DNA of 41,393 bases from Ramlibacter sp. Its GTDB lineage: Bacteria; Pseudomonadota; Gammaproteobacteria; Burkholderiales; Burkholderiaceae_C. The first letter of the stretch is position 1; each line of letters begins with the position of its first letter. Below the pieces are notes generated by a model. The model worked only from the letters and a program-made list of their open reading frames with translations, was not told the DNA's origin and ran no database searches. The position numbers and the translations under genes are program-made. The stretch covers positions 1 through 41,393 of the forward strand of contig JALHLO010000006.1 of the NCBI GenBank assembly GCA_022844525.1, given 5' to 3'. Below, one piece after another: positions 8,586-17,581 of this stretch.

Positions 8586-8654
8586 GAGGCCAGTGTATTG
8601 AACTCCGGAAGGCCGCCCAGGCGGTATTTCGGTGAAATCCTTGTCGGGACTTCC

Positions 8655-9131
8655 ATGGCCTCCACCGCGCTCCGGGTGCAACCCGGTTCCTACCTCACGC
8701 TCCACTACCGCCTGGCGGGGCCGGAGGGCGACATCATCAATACCTTCGACGGCAAGCCTTCGACCATGCCCCTGGGCACCGGCGCCCTGTCGCCCGCGCT
8801 CGAGGAGCGGCTGATGGGTCTGGAGGAGGGCGCGCGGGCGCAGTTCGAGATCGGCGCGGGCGAGGCCTTCGGCGAGCGCAACCCCGAGATGATGCAGTGG
8901 GTGCCGCGCAAGCTCCTCGTCCAGGTGGGGGACAGGAACACGGCGCACAAGGTCGGCGACGTGGTGAAGTTCCCCACGCCGGACGGCATGGGCCAGTACG
9001 CGGGCTCGGTGCGCGAGCTCGGCGAGGACGAGGACGGCGACGGCCAGCCGGACCGGCTGCTGCTGGACTTCAACCACCCGCTCGCGGGCCAGCCGGTCAC
9101 CTTCGAGGTGCTGGTGATCGGGGTGCTGTGA
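8655..9131 (+). CDS. fkpB: FKBP-type peptidyl-prolyl cis-trans isomerase (SlpA/FkpB)
   Basis: A 158-residue prolyl isomerase of the SlyD/FkpB type. The N-terminal FKBP half ([33 protein letters not shown]) is interrupted by an insert-in-flap domain, and the C-terminal strand [20 protein letters not shown] is diagnostic. It lacks the His/Cys-rich tail of SlyD, which favours FkpB/SlpA. The stop overlaps the ispH ATG by one base (TGATG), reproducing the fkpB-ispH order known in E. coli and many proteobacteria. The ATG at 8655 aligns with the usual family start. Confidence 0.95.
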   Translation: MASTALRVQPGSYLTLHYRLAGPEGDIINTFDGKPSTMPLGTGALSPALEERLMGLEEGARAQFEIGAGEAFGERNPEMMQWVPRKLLVQVGDRNTAHKVGDVVKFPTPDGMGQYAGSVRELGEDEDGDGQPDRLLLDFNHPLAGQPVTFEVLVIGVL

Positions 9132-10069
9132 TGGCCGGCTCGCCGCAGGAGATCCTGCTCGCCGAACCGCGCGGCTTCTGCGCCGGCGTGGACCGTGCGA
9201 TCGACATCGTGGAGCGCGCGCTCGCCAAGTTCGGCGCGCCCATCTACGTGCGCCACGAGATCGTGCACAACACCTTCGTGGTCAACGACCTCAAGGCCAA
9301 GGGCGCGATCTTCATCGAGGACCTGGCGGACGTGCCGCCCGGCGCCACCCTGGTGTTCTCCGCGCACGGCGTGAGCAAGGCGGTGCAGCAGGAGGCGCAG
9401 GACCGCGGCTTCCACGTGTTCGACGCCACCTGCCCGCTGGTGACCAAGGTGCACATCGAGGTGGCGAAGCTGGCCAAGGAAGGCTACGAGTTCATCATGA
9501 TCGGCCACAAGGGCCACCCCGAAGTGGAGGGCACGATGGGCCAGCTCGATCACGGCATCCACCTGGTGGAAGACGTGGCCGACGTCGCGAAGGTGCAGCC
9601 CGCGCAGACCGAGCGCCTGGCCGTGGTCACCCAGACCACGCTGTCGGTGGACGACGCGGCCGAGATCAAGGAGGCCGTGAAGCGGCGCTTCCCGACCGTG
9701 CGCGAACCCAAGCAGCAGGACATCTGCTACGCCACGCAGAACCGACAGGACGCGGTGAAGCTGCTGTCGCGCGACGTGGACGTGATGATCGTGGTGGGCA
9801 GCCCCACCAGCTCCAACAGCAACCGCCTGGCGGAGCTCGCGCGCAAGCTCGGGGTGGAAAGCTACATGGTGGACAGCGCCGCCGAACTGCAGCCCGCGTG
9901 GCTCGCCGGCAAGGATCGCGTGGGCCTCACCGCCGGCGCGTCCGCGCCCGAGCTGCTGGTGCAGGACGTGATCGACCGCATCAAGGCGCTGGGCGCGGTG
10001 TCGGTGCGCAAGATGGATGGCATCGTGGAGACGGTGAAGTTCCCGCTGCCGAAGGGGCTGAAGTTCTGA
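9131..10069 (+). CDS. ispH: 4-hydroxy-3-methylbut-2-enyl diphosphate reductase
   Basis: The last enzyme of the MEP isoprenoid pathway. It reduces HMBPP to IPP and DMAPP with a [4Fe-4S] cluster. The 312-residue length is close to E. coli IspH (316). The three cluster cysteines are C17 (EPRGFCAGV), C101 (FDATCPLV) and C199 ([11 protein letters not shown]). The catalytic glutamate region GHPEVEGT is present at about 128-135. The ATG overlaps the fkpB stop and its own TGA overlaps the next ATG, so three genes are translationally coupled. The enzyme should be essential unless another isoprenoid route exists. Confidence 0.98.
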   Translation: MAGSPQEILLAEPRGFCAGVDRAIDIVERALAKFGAPIYVRHEIVHNTFVVNDLKAKGAIFIEDLADVPPGATLVFSAHGVSKAVQQEAQDRGFHVFDATCPLVTKVHIEVAKLAKEGYEFIMIGHKGHPEVEGTMGQLDHGIHLVEDVADVAKVQPAQTERLAVVTQTTLSVDDAAEIKEAVKRRFPTVREPKQQDICYATQNRQDAVKLLSRDVDVMIVVGSPTSSNSNRLAELARKLGVESYMVDSAAELQPAWLAGKDRVGLTAGASAPELLVQDVIDRIKALGAVSVRKMDGIVETVKFPLPKGLKF

Positions 10070-11007
10070 TGCGCGCGGCAGTCGAGGCTGCGGCAGCCCG
10101 TTTCACCACCGACGGCCGCGCCTTCATCCGCCGCACCCCCCTGTGGAAGCTCCCGGGCAGCGCCTTCGGCGTCGCCTGCGCCGAAGTCTGGCTCAAGCTC
10201 GAACACCTGCAGGTGGGCGGCAGCTTCAAGGCGCGCGGCATGTACAACCGCCTGCTCGCCAATCGCATTCCCGGCAGCGGCGTGATCGTCGCTTCCGGCG
10301 GCAACGCCGGCATCGCCACCGCCGCGGCCGCGCGGGCCCTCGGCGTGAAGTGCGAGGTCTTCGTTCCCACCGTCAGCAGCCCCGCCAAGCAGGCCAAGTT
10401 GCGCGAGCTCGGCGCCGAGGTGGTGGTCACCGGCGCGGCCTACGCCGAAGCGCTGGAAGCCTGCCTTGCGCGCCAGCGCGAAACCGGCGCGCTGCTCACG
10501 CATGCCTACGACCAGGAGGAAGTGGTGGCGGGCGCCGGCACGCTGGCGATGGAAATCGAGGAGCAGGGCGGCGAGCCGCCGGACAGCGTGCTGGTCAGCG
10601 TGGGCGGTGGTGGCCTGATCGCCGGCGTGGCCGCCTGGTTCGAGGACCGCAGCCGCGTGATCGCGCTGGAGCCGGAGCTCGCGCCCACGCTGTTCCGCGC
10701 GCGCGCAGCCGGCCGGCCGGTGGACGTTGCGGTGGGCGGCATCGCCGCCGACTCCCTCGGCGCGAAACGCATCGGCGCCATCGCGTGGGACATCACGCAG
10801 CGCCACGTCGCCGACGCCCTGCTGCTGCCCGACGACGCGATCCGCGCCGCGCAGCTCGCGCTGTGGAAGGACTTCAAGCTCGCGGTGGAGCCGGCCGCGG
10901 CGCTGGGCCTGGCCGCGCTGCAAGCCGGTGCCTACGCACCCAAGGCCGACGAGATCGTCGCGCTGGTGCTGTGCGGCGCCAACCTCGATCCCGCGAGCCT
11001 CGCCTGA
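10069..11007 (+). CDS. PLP-dependent threonine/serine dehydratase
   Basis: A 312-residue fold-type II PLP enzyme. The Schiff-base lysine lies in GGSFKARGMYN, the cofactor phosphate loop is GGGGLIAG, and a substrate loop ASGGNAGIATA is present. It has no C-terminal ACT domain, so it is of the short, catabolic or serine-racemase-like type rather than feedback-regulated IlvA. The reaction is deamination of L-Thr or L-Ser to 2-oxobutyrate or pyruvate. The motif reads SGGNAG where the family usually has SSGNHxQ, so substrate choice may differ. It is coupled to ispH by an ATGA overlap; no pathway link is evident. Confidence 0.85.
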   Translation: MRAAVEAAAARFTTDGRAFIRRTPLWKLPGSAFGVACAEVWLKLEHLQVGGSFKARGMYNRLLANRIPGSGVIVASGGNAGIATAAAARALGVKCEVFVPTVSSPAKQAKLRELGAEVVVTGAAYAEALEACLARQRETGALLTHAYDQEEVVAGAGTLAMEIEEQGGEPPDSVLVSVGGGGLIAGVAAWFEDRSRVIALEPELAPTLFRARAAGRPVDVAVGGIAADSLGAKRIGAIAWDITQRHVADALLLPDDAIRAAQLALWKDFKLAVEPAAALGLAALQAGAYAPKADEIVALVLCGANLDPASLA

Positions 11008-11008
11008 T

Positions 11009-11428
11009 TCACTCGGCGCTGACCATCCACGGCACGCCGAACTTGTCCACCAGCATGCCGAAGTGCCCGCCCCAGAACGGCGGCTGGAAGGGCATGGTCA
11101 CCTTGCCGCCGGCGGCCAGCGCATCGAACACCTTGCGGGCCCGGTCCACGCCGTCCTTCACCCAGACGGAGACGGCGAAGCCGTTGAAGTTGCCGCCGCT
11201 GCCCATGGTGGGCGGCACGTCGCTGGCCATGATCTGCGCGCCTTCGGCCTCGACGGTGCCGTGCATCACCTTCTGCTTCCAGCTGGCGGGCAGGTCCTTG
11301 TCGTCCATCGGCGAGCCTTCGAAGCGCATGAGGGCCGAGACCTTGCCGCCCAGGCACTGGGCGTAGAAGTTCAGGGCCTCTTCCGCCCTGCCGTCGAAGT
11401 TGAGGTAGCAATCGAGTTGCATGGCCAT
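11009..11428 (-). CDS. VOC superfamily protein (PhnB/glyoxalase-like)
   Basis: A 139-residue vicinal-oxygen-chelate fold protein of the PhnB-like group (once labelled 3-demethylubiquinone methyltransferase). Family blocks are YLNFDGRAEEALNFYAQCLGG at the start and GHFGMLVDKFGVPWMVS at the end. No reaction can be assigned. AAGGAG stands 7 nt before the ATG at 11428. The gene ends 1 nt after the convergent dehydratase gene and its start faces the serS promoter region. Confidence 0.85.
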   Translation of the reverse strand: MAMQLDCYLNFDGRAEEALNFYAQCLGGKVSALMRFEGSPMDDKDLPASWKQKVMHGTVEAEGAQIMASDVPPTMGSGGNFNGFAVSVWVKDGVDRARKVFDALAAGGKVTMPFQPPFWGGHFGMLVDKFGVPWMVSAE

Positions 11429-11471
11429 GGGTGTTCTCCTTGAGGGCGACCATCGTATTCAGGCCGCCGCA

Positions 11472-12794
<1,323 letters not shown>

Positions 12795-12935
12795 ACTTTA
12801 CGCGCCGATAACCGCCGAAGGCCGTCGGCGTACAAGGCCGGGCGGCAGCCGCCTACAAGGCCGTCCACCGGCCCTTGCCCATCATGCAGCGTCGAGGGTC
12901 CCCGACCCGCACAGCTACATGACAAGGAGCCGCAC
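12795..12935. other. Intergenic region with a hairpin and a direct repeat
   Basis: A 6-bp stem (CGCCGA 12813-12818 with TCGGCG 12825-12830) follows serS, and TACAAGGCCG occurs twice (12831-12840 and 12854-12863). There is no T-run after the stem. Function unknown; the region could carry the serS 3' end and the promoter of the next gene. Confidence 0.35.
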
Positions 12936-13742
12936 ATGGCCAAGTTCTATTTCAAGGCGGCATTCGCCGCTTCCGCCCTGGTCCTCGCCTCGCAGGCGAT
13001 GGCCCAGATCGTCCTGTACGAGCGCGAGGGTTTCCGCGGCCGCTCGGTCGTCGTCAATGGCGAGATGCGCAACGTCGAACGGCGCGCGCTCGGTGACGAC
13101 GCCGCCTCCGTCGTGGTCGAGCGCGGCCGCTGGGAAGTCTGCGAACGGCCGCGCTTCCAGGGCCGCTGCGCGGTGCTGCGCCGAGGCAATTACCCGGACC
13201 TGCGCGGCACCGGCCTGCAGTGGGACATCGCCTCGGTGCGGCCGGCCCGCGAAGGCCGCCGCTACGACTTCGAGCCGCAGGCCGCGACCGGGCAGGACTA
13301 TGCTTACCGCCGCCGCGCCAGCGAGCGCGTGCAGGAAGTGCCGATCCGCGACGTGCGCGCCATCATGGGCGCGGCCAACCAGCGCTGCTGGGTGGAGCGG
13401 CAGGCCGTTCCCGCTGCCAACGCGAACGCCAACGTCGGCGGTGCCGTGGTCGGCGCGATCGTCGGCGGCATCCTGGGCCACCAGATCGGCGGCGGCAGCG
13501 GCCGGGACGCGGCCACGGTCGCCGGCGTGGTGGGTGGCGCGGCGGTCGGCAACAGCGTGGGGCGCAACCAGAACCCCGGCTATGCCACGCAGGACGTCCA
13601 GCGCTGCGAGACCGTGCAGGGCGCGCCTGCCTACTACGAGGTGAGCTACAACTTCCGCGGCCGGCTGCACACGGCGCAGATGAGCGCGCCGCCGGCGAGC
13701 AACACGATCATCGTGAACGAGCGCGGCGAGCCGCGGATGTAA
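12936..13742 (+). CDS. Secreted beta/gamma-crystallin and glycine-zipper protein
   Basis: A 268-residue exported protein. Signal peptide 1-23 (cut after AMA). Residues 24-105 form a beta/gamma-crystallin-like domain (IVLYEREGFRGRSVVVNGE, then RPRFQGRCAVLRRGNYPDL), a fold often able to bind Ca2+. Residues about 167-211 form a glycine-zipper 2TM segment (GGAVVGAIVGGILGHQIGGG ... VVGGAAVGNSVGRN) as in the Rickettsia 17-kDa antigen and the OmpA-linked SlyB type. The tail is soluble. AAGGAG lies 7 nt before the ATG. No lipobox cysteine is seen. The combination suggests an envelope protein whose glycine zipper inserts in a membrane; a stress role is only a guess. Confidence 0.85.
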   Translation: MAKFYFKAAFAASALVLASQAMAQIVLYEREGFRGRSVVVNGEMRNVERRALGDDAASVVVERGRWEVCERPRFQGRCAVLRRGNYPDLRGTGLQWDIASVRPAREGRRYDFEPQAATGQDYAYRRRASERVQEVPIRDVRAIMGAANQRCWVERQAVPAANANANVGGAVVGAIVGGILGHQIGGGSGRDAATVAGVVGGAAVGNSVGRNQNPGYATQDVQRCETVQGAPAYYEVSYNFRGRLHTAQMSAPPASNTIIVNERGEPRM

Positions 13743-13770
13743 GGCGGCCGGGACCGGGTTGCGGGGCTGG

Positions 13771-13779
13771 TGCTAAAAT
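13771..13779 (+). promoter_or_regulatory. Extended -10 promoter for tRNA-Ser
   Basis: TGCTAAAAT is an extended -10 (TGn plus TAAAAT). It lies 31 bp upstream of the tRNA 5' end, which is a normal distance. No clear -35 at 17 bp, which extended -10 promoters can do without. Confidence 0.6.
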
Positions 13780-13810
13780 CGCCGGCTTCGCACCACGCGA
13801 ACCGAATTCA

Positions 13811-13901
13811 GGAGCGGTGGCAGAGTGGTCGAATGCGCCGGACTCGAAATCCGGTATACGGTTTCACCGTATCGAGGGTTCGAATCCCTCCTGCTCCGCC
13901 A
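13811..13901 (+). tRNA. tRNA-Ser (anticodon CGA)
   Basis: A 91-nt class II tRNA with its CCA encoded (13899-13901). The acceptor GGAGCGG pairs with CTGCTCC, the anticodon loop CTCGAAA gives anticodon CGA (reads UCG), a long variable arm TACGGTTTCACCGTA is present, and the T loop is GGTTCGAATCC. Short ORFs crossing this region are spurious. Confidence 0.97.
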
Positions 13902-13942
13902 AGGCCCTGTCTCAAGGGCGCCAACGAAATCCCCCAAGACCG

Positions 13943-13972
13943 CAAGAAGCCTTGAATCATCAAGGCTTCTTG
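13943..13972 (+). terminator. Hairpin downstream of tRNA-Ser
   Basis: A perfect 13-bp stem (CAAGAAGCCTTGA with TCAAGGCTTCTTG) with a 4-nt loop, 41 nt after the tRNA 3' end. Only a weak T-run (TCGTT) follows, so it may stop transcription or protect the 3' end of the precursor. Confidence 0.6.
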
Positions 13973-14115
13973 TCGTTCGAGGCCGGATCTTCCATTGCGT
14001 CCGACGCCCCATGGGAGCACTTGTTCGGGGATCGGCTGGCGCACCCTCTCGAGGCGCCGCGCGCGCTTGCGGTGCGTTTCGCCGGGTTTTCCCCATCAAC
14101 ACACGGCCCGCGCAG

Positions 14116-14131
14116 TGGCATAAAGCTTGCT
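14116..14131 (+). promoter_or_regulatory. Sigma54 (-24/-12) promoter of the liv-amidohydrolase operon
   Basis: TGGCATAAAGCTTGCT matches the RpoN consensus (TGGCAyr-N4-TTGCW). The invariant GG (14117-14118) and GC (14129-14130) are separated by exactly 10 bp. The start site would be near 14142, about 90 nt upstream of the receptor gene. Such promoters need an enhancer-binding activator, for nitrogen genes often NtrC. Confidence 0.7.
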
Positions 14132-14139
14132 GACTCTGA

Positions 14140-14154
14140 TTCAAGTTCCTTGAA
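14140..14154. promoter_or_regulatory. Inverted repeat at the predicted liv transcription start
   Basis: TTCAAG-TTC-CTTGAA, perfect 6-bp arms with a 3-bp spacer. It covers the start site predicted from the sigma54 promoter, so it could be an operator, for example for the XRE-cupin regulator at the operon end. It may also form a small stem in the mRNA. Confidence 0.35.
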
Positions 14155-14232
14155 CAAAAGGAAGGCCGCATGAACGCGCGCCGCGGCGGCCCATCGGCTC
14201 CGTCTCCCACATCACTGGAAAGGAAAGCAAGC

Positions 14233-15405
14233 ATGTCCTCGAGGAGAACCGTTCTCGCCTGCGTCGCCGCCGCCTCCGCGGCTCTGTCCATGGCGGCCAC
14301 GCCGGCCCTGGCCAAGGACGTGGTCAAGATCGCATTCGTCGGCCCGCTCACGGGCGGCGTGTCGAACGTCGGCCTGGGCGGCCGCAATTCGGCCGACCTG
14401 GCCGTGCGCCTGCGCAATGCCGACCCGAAGGCCAAGTACACCTACGAACTCGTCACGCAGGACGACGAGTGCAAGCCGAACGTGGGCGTCCAGGTGGCCA
14501 CCAAGGTCGCCGCCGACCGCAGCATCATCGCCGGCGTCACGCACTACTGTTCGGCGGTGGCCATGGCCACCACCGGCGTGTACCACCGCTTCGGCCTGCC
14601 GGCCGTCGTCTGGGGGGCGGTGCTGCCCGACGTGACCTACGCCAACAACTTCAAGGAGATCCATCGCGTCAACGGCACGATGATCAACCAGAACGACGTG
14701 GCGGCGAAGTTCATGACCGGCCTGGGCTACAAGAAGTGGGCCGTGATCCACGACACCACCGACTACGGCAAGGGCCACAACAAGTACTTCAGCGAGTACC
14801 TGAAGAAGTACGGCGGCAACATCGTCGGCACCTTCGGCGTCACGGCCGACCAGCAGGACTTCACCACCGAACTCACCCGCATCCGCGAGCTCAAGCCGGA
14901 CGTCATCTACTTCGGCGGCCTGACGCCCCTGGGCGTGCGCATCCGCACGCAGATGGAGAAGCTGGGCATCAAGGCGCAGCTGCAGGGCACCTCCGGCATC
15001 AAGTCCGACGCCTACATCTCGGGCGCGGGCAAGGAGCTGGCCGAAGGCAGCCTGTCCTTCATCGAGGGCGCGCCCTGGGAGAAGCTGCCCGGCGGCCTGT
15101 TCTTCACCGGCAAGTACTCGCAGCAGAAGTACGGCGAGCCGGCCGAGGCCTACGGCCCGTTCGCGTTCGCGGCGGCCAACCTGATCATGGACGCCGTCGA
15201 GAAGGCGGGACCGGACCGCAAGAAGGTGCTCGAGATCCTGAACAAGACGAAGGATGTCGACACCATCGTGGGCAAGGTCACCTTCGACGACCACCGCCAG
15301 AACATCGTCCCGCTGATCACCAAGTACGTCGTCGAGAACGGCGCCTGGGTGGTGTGGGAAGACAGCAGCTACGGCAAGGGCAAGCGCAAGCTGGCCGGGC
15401 TGTAA
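14233..15405 (+). CDS. Branched-chain-type (Liv) ABC transporter substrate-binding protein
   Basis: A 390-residue periplasmic receptor of the LivK/peripla_BP_6 family. Signal peptide 1-27 (SSRRTVLACVAAASAALSMA, cut after ALA). The mature protein starts KDVVKIAFVGPLTGG, as in LivJ/LivK, and the two-lobed receptor blocks follow (AGVTHYCSAVAMAT, WAVIHDTTDYGKGH, ADQQDFTTELTRIRELKPDVIYFGG). The family binds aliphatic amino acids, amides, urea or aromatic acids; the ligand here cannot be read from sequence, but the linked amidase and carbamoylase suggest an amide or ureide. AAAGGAAAG precedes the ATG. A GC-rich hairpin follows, typical where receptor mRNA outnumbers permease mRNA. Confidence 0.93.
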   Translation: MSSRRTVLACVAAASAALSMAATPALAKDVVKIAFVGPLTGGVSNVGLGGRNSADLAVRLRNADPKAKYTYELVTQDDECKPNVGVQVATKVAADRSIIAGVTHYCSAVAMATTGVYHRFGLPAVVWGAVLPDVTYANNFKEIHRVNGTMINQNDVAAKFMTGLGYKKWAVIHDTTDYGKGHNKYFSEYLKKYGGNIVGTFGVTADQQDFTTELTRIRELKPDVIYFGGLTPLGVRIRTQMEKLGIKAQLQGTSGIKSDAYISGAGKELAEGSLSFIEGAPWEKLPGGLFFTGKYSQQKYGEPAEAYGPFAFAAANLIMDAVEKAGPDRKKVLEILNKTKDVDTIVGKVTFDDHRQNIVPLITKYVVENGAWVVWEDSSYGKGKRKLAGL

Positions 15406-15425
15406 GCAGGCATCCACAGGCACGA

Positions 15426-15451
15426 CCCGCCCGCGCGCCGCGCCGGGCGGG
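15426..15451 (+). promoter_or_regulatory. Intercistronic hairpin between receptor and permease genes
   Basis: An 8-bp stem (CCCGCCCG with CGGGCGGG) and 10-nt loop, without a T-run. It probably stabilises the receptor mRNA 3' end or slows read-through into the permease genes. Confidence 0.45.
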
Positions 15452-15474
15452 CCCCCCACGTTCCGGATCGGGCG

Positions 15475-16404
15475 ATGAGCGAAATCGGTCAGTACATCTT
15501 CAACGGCTTGATGCTGGGCATGATCTATGCCATGGTCGCCGTCGGCTTCACCCTGTTCTTCGGGGTGCTCGACGTCATCAAGTTTTCCCATGGCGACGTC
15601 CTGATGGTGGGCGCCTTCGCCGGCCTCACCGCGGCGATCGGCATGGTCCACGTCGGCATCACCTCGCCGGCGCTGCAGCTGCTGGCCGTCGTGTTGTTCG
15701 CGGTGGGGCTCACCGGCCTGCTGGGCGCGCTCATTGCACGGTTCCTGATCCTGCCGCTGCACAAGGCGCCCCCGCTGAACACGTTGCTGGCCACGCTGAT
15801 GCTGGGCACCGTGATCCGGGAAGCCGTGCGGCTGTTCTATCCGGACGGCTCCAACCCGAAGCCCTTCCCCGCGCTGCTGCCGACCTCCTCGCTGGACCTG
15901 GGCGCGCTGCACCTGCGGCTGGACAACGTGATCCTGCTGGCCAGCGGGCTGGCGGCGATCGCCGGCGTCCACTTCCTGATCACCCGCACGAAACTGGGGC
16001 TGGCCATCCGCGCCGTGGCGCAGGACGGCGAGACGGCCCGCCTCATGGGGATCAACTTCGAGGCGGTGGTGCTGTTCACGTTCGCCCTGGGCTCCGGCCT
16101 GGCCGCGCTGGCCGGCGTGATGAACGGCCTCTACTACAACGAAGTGAACTTCAGCGTCGGCCTGCTGCTCGGCGTGATCGGCTTCGCCGCCGCCATCCTG
16201 GGCGGGCTGGGCAACATGTACGGCGCCATCATCGGCGGCTTCCTGTTCGCCGCCTTGCAGGTGGTGGGCAGCGCGCTGCTGCCGGCCGTGGTGCCCGACA
16301 TCCCCAGCGCCTACAAGGACGTGTTCGCCTTCGCCGCCGTCATCGTGCTGATGGCGTGGAAACCCACCGGACTGATTGCGGAGAAATCGAGTGAACGTGT
16401 CTAG
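15475..16404 (+). CDS. livH: Liv-type ABC transporter permease (LivH family)
   Basis: A 309-residue inner-membrane permease, one half of the channel of the branched-chain-type transporter. It has about eight hydrophobic helices. The LivH start pattern FNGLMLGMIYAMVAVGFTLFFGVLDVIKFSHGD is clear, and the coupling region FAAAILGGLGNMYGAIIGGFLFA is near the C-terminus. It pairs with the LivM-like permease directly downstream, which it overlaps by 14 bp if that gene starts at the GTG at 16391. The ribosome site before the ATG is weak. Confidence 0.95.
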   Translation: MSEIGQYIFNGLMLGMIYAMVAVGFTLFFGVLDVIKFSHGDVLMVGAFAGLTAAIGMVHVGITSPALQLLAVVLFAVGLTGLLGALIARFLILPLHKAPPLNTLLATLMLGTVIREAVRLFYPDGSNPKPFPALLPTSSLDLGALHLRLDNVILLASGLAAIAGVHFLITRTKLGLAIRAVAQDGETARLMGINFEAVVLFTFALGSGLAALAGVMNGLYYNEVNFSVGLLLGVIGFAAAILGGLGNMYGAIIGGFLFAALQVVGSALLPAVVPDIPSAYKDVFAFAAVIVLMAWKPTGLIAEKSSERV

Positions 16405-17581
16405 CGTGATGGAAACAGCGGAAGTCCCGAAGCGGGCGAAGTCACCGGTGGTGCTGCTGTCGGTGGCCGTCGGCCTGACCGCCTACACCTGGGTGTTCCT
16501 GCACGCCGAGAGCCAGCTCGAAGTCGCGCTGCTGCTCGCCGCCGCCATCGTGCTGACGGTGCTCGGGCGCAAGTGGGGCGTGACCGGAAGGCTGGAGGCC
16601 TCCGCGGCCGCGCGGCCCGGGCTGGCCCGGGGGCTGGCGGTGCTGGGCGCGCTGGCGCTGATCGCCGCCTTCCACGACTCGCACTTCGTGCTGCTGATGT
16701 TCTGCGCGGTGCTGCTGTTCTGCACGGCCTGCCTGGGCCTGACCGTGCAGTTCGGCTTCTCCGGCGTGGCCAACTTCGCCGGCGCCGCCTTCTTCGGCAT
16801 CGGCAGCTACGCCACCGCCGTGATGGTGACCCACACGGGCATCCCGCACCTGCTGGTGGTCGTGATCTCGGGCGCGATCGCCGCCGCGATCGGCTCGATG
16901 CTGATCCTGCCGGTGCTGCGCACGCGCGGCCACTATGCGGCGCTGGTGACCATCGCCTTCGGCATCCTGTTCAAGACCTTCATCGAGGTGAACGACGTGC
17001 TCGGCGGGCCGCAGGGCCTGCAGGTGCCGGGGATGAAGCTGCTCGGCTTCTCCTTCAACGAAGGCATCAAGCTGCCGGGCGTGGAGCTCTCCTTCTACGT
17101 GGGCTATGCCCTGCTCAGCCTGCTGGTGTTCGCGGGCGCGTTCGCGCTGGTCAGCGCGCTGGAGCGCTCGTGGGTCGGGCTGAGCATGGACGTGGTCCGC
17201 ACCGACGAGACCGCGGCCGCCACCTTCGGCCTGCACATCGCGCGCTGGAAGGTGATCGCCTTCACCCTGGGCAACTTCCTGGCCGGCATCGCCGGCAGCC
17301 TGTACGGAATGATCTCGGGCTTCGTGGCACCGAACAACTTCACCTTCGCCGACTCGCTGCTCATGGTGTCCATCGTCATCCTGGGCGGCCTCGGCAACAT
17401 CGTCGGACTGATCCCCGCTGCCATCATCGTCCTGGTGCTGCCCGAGAAGCTGCAGTTCATCCAGGAGTACCGCTTCCTGCTGTTCGCCGCCCTGGTGATC
17501 CTGATCCTGCTGTTCCGTCCGCAGGGCCTGCTGCCGCGCAAGACGCGCATCTTCTTCCGCCGCCGGGAGGCATCGAAATGA
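16391..17581 (+). CDS. livM: Liv-type ABC transporter permease (LivM family)
   Basis: The second channel permease, 396 residues from the chosen GTG at 16391, which has GGAGA 6 nt upstream. An ATG at 16409 is an alternative, and a TTG at 16376 has less support. About ten hydrophobic helices. LivM blocks are visible: LGLTVQFGFSGVANFAGAAFFGIGSYA, TRGHYAALVTIAFGILFK and VSIVILGGLGNIVGLIPAA. The end overlaps the LivG-like ATPase gene (ATGA). It works as a heterodimer with the LivH-like subunit. Confidence 0.94.
   Translation: MNVSSVMETAEVPKRAKSPVVLLSVAVGLTAYTWVFLHAESQLEVALLLAAAIVLTVLGRKWGVTGRLEASAAARPGLARGLAVLGALALIAAFHDSHFVLLMFCAVLLFCTACLGLTVQFGFSGVANFAGAAFFGIGSYATAVMVTHTGIPHLLVVVISGAIAAAIGSMLILPVLRTRGHYAALVTIAFGILFKTFIEVNDVLGGPQGLQVPGMKLLGFSFNEGIKLPGVELSFYVGYALLSLLVFAGAFALVSALERSWVGLSMDVVRTDETAAATFGLHIARWKVIAFTLGNFLAGIAGSLYGMISGFVAPNNFTFADSLLMVSIVILGGLGNIVGLIPAAIIVLVLPEKLQFIQEYRFLLFAALVILILLFRPQGLLPRKTRIFFRRREASK

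Larger units (their letters stand above)
13902..14232. other. 331-bp spacer between tRNA-Ser and the liv operon
   Basis: This non-coding stretch contains the tRNA hairpin (13943-13972), a -24/-12 promoter (14116-14131) and a short inverted repeat (14140-14154). I see no credible gene. An in-frame ATG at 14170 would add 21 residues before the liv receptor, but it lacks a signal-peptide pattern and a ribosome site as good as the one before 14233. I looked for an NtrC-type dyad (TGCAC-N7-GTGCA) upstream of the promoter and found none that is convincing. Confidence 0.6.

Noticed and set aside
13770-13955. Short ORFs crossing the tRNA-Ser gene
   Set aside because: They lie inside a structured tRNA and have no ribosome site.
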